Of a stretch of 10,072 nucleotides of DNA, positions 7,931-10,072 are shown in pieces. The notes under the pieces were generated by a model, which was not told the origin of the DNA, did no database searches, and worked only from the letters and a program-made list of their open reading frames with translations. Both the position numbers and the translations under genes were made by a program. Where the stretch lies: contig JBBQIR010000073.1 of the NCBI GenBank assembly GCA_038325105.1, positions 1 to 10,072 of the forward strand. Reading direction: 5' to 3'. This stretch comes from WSXY01 sp038325105. GTDB taxonomy: Bacteria; Actinomycetota; Coriobacteriia; Anaerosomatales; Anaerosomataceae. Numbering within the stretch: the first letter of the stretch is position 1; every line of letters begins with the position of its first letter.

Positions 7931-7936
7931 AGGGGG
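7931..7936 (+). promoter_or_regulatory. Ribosome binding site choosing ATG 7945
   Basis: AGGGGG lies eight bases before ATG 7945. In-frame alternatives at GTG 7885 and ATG 7918 lack a comparable site and would place 9-20 extra residues before the signal peptide. Confidence 0.6.
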
Positions 7937-7944
7937 CAGACGTC

Positions 7945-9558
7945 ATGGGTGTTTCGCGCGCTCGGTCACGCTTCGTTCTCTCACTTATCCTGACGGTGGT
8001 GATGGCGCTCACCTGGGTGCCGTTTGCTGCTGCCGGTCCAAAGTCGGTGGGCAATCAGGTTCGTCTGCAACTGCTTGCCATCAACGACTTCCACGGTCAG
8101 ATCGAGCCGTACTCGCCAGCACTCGGCGGCGCTGCACTGCTCGGCGCCTACCTGGATGTGCGCGAGGCTCAGGCAAAGTCCGCAAACGGCGATACCTGGC
8201 GGCTCGGTGTCGGCGACCTGATCGGTGCATCGCCGCCCGCCTCGGCACTCCTGCAAGATGAGCCGACGATGCAGGTGCTCGACGAGATGGACTTCATGTA
8301 CTCGACGGTCGGCAACCACGAGTTTGACGAGGGGATCGCCGAGCTGTTGCGGCTGCAGTATGGCGGCTTTAGTGCGGTCACCGGTCACTGGAAGCCGACG
8401 CACATGCAGTACCTCGCGGCGAACGTTGTCTACGCGGGCACCGGGAAGACCGTCTTCCCGCCATACGCGATCAAGAATGCGCGTGGGATCCCGGTGGGGA
8501 TCATCGGCGTGGTGTACGAAGGCACGCCGAGCATCGTGACGGCGTCTGGCGTCGCGGGGCTCGAGTTCCTCGACGAGGCCGAGACGGTTAACAAATACGT
8601 CGCCGAACTCAAGGCCAAGGGCGTCGAGACCATCATCGTGCTGCTGCACAACGGCGGCTACGGGACGATGACCGGCGGTCCGATCACGGGCGACGTTGTG
8701 CCGGTGGTCGAAGCGATGGACGACGAGGTGGATGTGGTCCTCTCGGCACACAGTCACCAGCGGTATTGGGGCTATATCGACGGCAAACTCGTGACGCAGG
8801 CGCACAGCGCTGGCCGAGCGTTCGCCGATGTCGATCTCGTGCTTGACCGTGCAACCGGCGACGTCGTCACCAAGACCGCCGAGATCGTTCCGGTGGCGAG
8901 CGGTACGGGCGTCGTACCCGACTCCAAGGTCGCCGCGATCGTTGCGAAGGCGGTTGCTGCGGTGGCCCCGGTGGTCAACCAGGTCGTCGGTACTGCGGCG
9001 ACCGACATCACCCGCACGCAGAATGCAGCCGGCGAGTCGGCTCTCGGCAATCTCGTTGCCGACGCGCAGCGCTGGAAGCAGGGAACGCAGATCGCGATCA
9101 TGAACCCGGGTGGGATCCGCGCTGACCTGCTCGCGGGAGAAGTGACGTGGGGCGAGCTGTTCACGATACAGCCGTTCTCCAACTACCTCGTGACCATGAA
9201 GCTCACTGGTGCGCAGCTCGACGATCTGCTCGAGCGCCAGTGGCTGGGCCAAGGCACGGGGATCAAGATGCTGCAGATCTCGGGCATCTCCTACAGCTGG
9301 AGCGCCTCCGCACCCGTCGGGAGCAAGGTCGATCCGACGAACATCTTCGTCGGCGGTATGCCGGTGGATCCCACCGGCACCTACACGGTGACGGCGAACA
9401 ACTTCCTCGCTGACGGCGGGGACAACTTCACGACCTTCAGGCTCGCGACCGACAAGGTGTTCTGGGGCAGCGACCTCGGTGCTTTGATCGACTACGTCAA
9501 GCAGCTGCCGCAGCCTTTCAGCGCCTCGATTGCGGGGCGCGCGAGCGTACTGCCGTAG
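7945..9558 (+). CDS. Secreted 5'-nucleotidase / 2',3'-cyclic phosphodiesterase family (UshA-like)
   Basis: Exported metallophosphatase that probably releases phosphate from nucleotides or related esters outside the cell. The 537 residues begin with a typical signal peptide: basic RARSR, a hydrophobic stretch (10-29) and likely cleavage after PFAAA (residue 30). The metallophosphatase domain shows NDFHG (Asp48, His50), GVGDLIG (Asp91), GNHEFD (123-128), LLHNGG (His235) and the GHTH-like AHSHQ (His269, His271), giving the full two-metal site. The C-terminal substrate domain has ESALGNLVADA, NPGGIRADL (387-395), GELFTIQPFSN (403-413) and ADGGDNFTTF (489-498), typical of nucleotide-binding members. 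No LPxTG or other cell-wall anchor follows; the protein ends shortly after the domain, so it is probably free or loosely held. It stands alone between two hairpins. The exact substrate cannot be read from sequence. Confidence 0.93.
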   Translation: MGVSRARSRFVLSLILTVVMALTWVPFAAAGPKSVGNQVRLQLLAINDFHGQIEPYSPALGGAALLGAYLDVREAQAKSANGDTWRLGVGDLIGASPPASALLQDEPTMQVLDEMDFMYSTVGNHEFDEGIAELLRLQYGGFSAVTGHWKPTHMQYLAANVVYAGTGKTVFPPYAIKNARGIPVGIIGVVYEGTPSIVTASGVAGLEFLDEAETVNKYVAELKAKGVETIIVLLHNGGYGTMTGGPITGDVVPVVEAMDDEVDVVLSAHSHQRYWGYIDGKLVTQAHSAGRAFADVDLVLDRATGDVVTKTAEIVPVASGTGVVPDSKVAAIVAKAVAAVAPVVNQVVGTAATDITRTQNAAGESALGNLVADAQRWKQGTQIAIMNPGGIRADLLAGEVTWGELFTIQPFSNYLVTMKLTGAQLDDLLERQWLGQGTGIKMLQISGISYSWSASAPVGSKVDPTNIFVGGMPVDPTGTYTVTANNFLADGGDNFTTFRLATDKVFWGSDLGALIDYVKQLPQPFSASIAGRASVLP

Positions 9559-9570
9559 CGCGAAATTCGG

Positions 9571-9603
9571 AGCGGCCGGGTGGCGTAGGGTCATCCGGCC
9601 GCT
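9571..9603. terminator. Bidirectional hairpin terminator between convergent genes
   Basis: AGCGGCCGG (9571-9579) pairs perfectly with CCGGCCGCT (9595-9603), and the stem extends inward to 14 bp (with two G-T wobbles) around a five-base loop at 9585-9589. It fills the 60-base gap between the nucleotidase stop at 9558 and the DUF421 gene stop at 9619. Neither side has a long T-run (TTCATTGT on +, CCGAATTT on -), but the location between convergent ends supports shared termination. Confidence 0.7.
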
Positions 9604-9618
9604 TCATTGTGCGGTCTC

Positions 9619-10072
9619 TTACTGGCCGTGCTGTATCTGTCGAACGCGTCTGTGGGATCGAACGACGTTCGCATCCATCGGCACGACGCTGATTGTCCCG
9701 TCGACTTCGAGTACGGCGAGACGCACGTCTGTGACGCCCTCGAAGCCGTGCTCGCGGATGACAGCGGCCAGTTCCTCATGTGTCACGTTCTCGCGAGCGA
9801 GGCTTTGCTCGAGAACCTGCCCATCGCTGACCAGGACTCTCGGCTCGCCGAGCAGCAAGTGACGGGCTCCTTTGTGCTTCTCTACAACGCGTCCCACAAT
9901 CCAGTTGAGACCGAGGAGCGTGAACGCTGCGACGATGCCGCCCACGAGCGTGTCGTCCGGTCCCACCATGGCGTTCTGAACGGCGTTTGCGATCAGCAAC
10001 ACCAGCACAAGGTCAAACGACGAGAACTGGCCGACCTCGCGCTTGCCCGTGATGCGGAAACCCACCACCATC
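9619..10072 (-). CDS. DUF421 (YetF-like) membrane protein, 5' end outside window
   Basis: Inner-membrane protein of a widespread family with unknown biochemical function, represented by Bacillus YetF and YdfS. About 150 residues are visible to the TAA at 9619-9621. Numbering from the Met at 10069-10071: FRITGKREVGQFSSFDLV (5-22) is the family signature, followed by two membrane segments (about 19-36, including LIANAVQNAMVG, and 42-60). The soluble C-terminal domain follows, with RVLVSDGQVLEQSL (78-91) and VRLAVLEVDGTISVV (116-130). Family members normally have one more membrane segment before the GKRE motif, so this Met is probably internal and the true start lies past the right edge. The length and order of the visible part look intact. 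It converges on the nucleotidase gene. Confidence 0.9.
   Translation of the reverse strand, partial: MVVGFRITGKREVGQFSSFDLVLVLLIANAVQNAMVGPDDTLVGGIVAAFTLLGLNWIVGRVVEKHKGARHLLLGEPRVLVSDGQVLEQSLARENVTHEELAAVIREHGFEGVTDVRLAVLEVDGTISVVPMDANVVRSHRRVRQIQHGQ

Noticed and set aside
7981..9594. Open frame of 537 codons on the - strand opposite the 5'-nucleotidase
   Set aside because: Its translation is Arg/His/Asp-rich with no recognisable domain, as expected when a GC-rich gene is read antisense. The + strand gene has every family motif.

Overview
This is a gene-dense, high-GC bacterial window with GTG and TTG starts and G/C-rich wobble positions. The family mix (CopB-type P-type ATPase, DusB, RhlE-like helicase, TypA, secreted 5'-nucleotidase, DUF421 protein) and codon style suggest an actinobacterial lineage, perhaps a Coriobacteriia relative. 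That is inference from composition and protein style; there is no rRNA or other decisive marker. All genes are on the + strand except the last, which is on the - strand and runs off the right edge.

Layout. (1) Positions 1-1375 hold the C-terminal part of a P1B-type heavy-metal ATPase with a CPH metal site (CopB class). (2) Positions 1453-3452 look like a small accessory block: a 73-residue conserved protein overlapping a 187-residue nucleotidyltransferase-fold protein, then a second, unrelated-looking nucleotidyltransferase of the GSU2403/NTP_transf_8 type. The last gene has a striking inverted repeat (TTATACGCA / TGCGTATAA half-sites) in its promoter region. (3) Positions 3484-4509 hold the tRNA-dihydrouridine synthase dusB. 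(4) An extended -10 promoter near 4570 and a structured leader of about 107 nt precede an RhlE-like DEAD-box RNA helicase (TTG start at 4687). Sixty-one bases after it comes typA/bipA, a ribosome-associated GTPase; together they form a plausible ribosome-assembly or cold-stress operon, which ends at a 17-bp hairpin. (5) Positions 7945-9558 hold a secreted UshA-like 5'-nucleotidase. It converges through a shared hairpin on (6) a DUF421 (YetF-like) membrane protein on the - strand, cut by the window edge.

Most of the window is ordinary housekeeping sequence. The part most worth a second look is 1424-3452: two nucleotidyltransferase-fold genes of unknown role, one with a small overlapping partner gene (toxin-antitoxin-like architecture) and one with a probable operator. 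No CRISPR array, tRNA, rRNA, insertion sequence or attachment site was seen.
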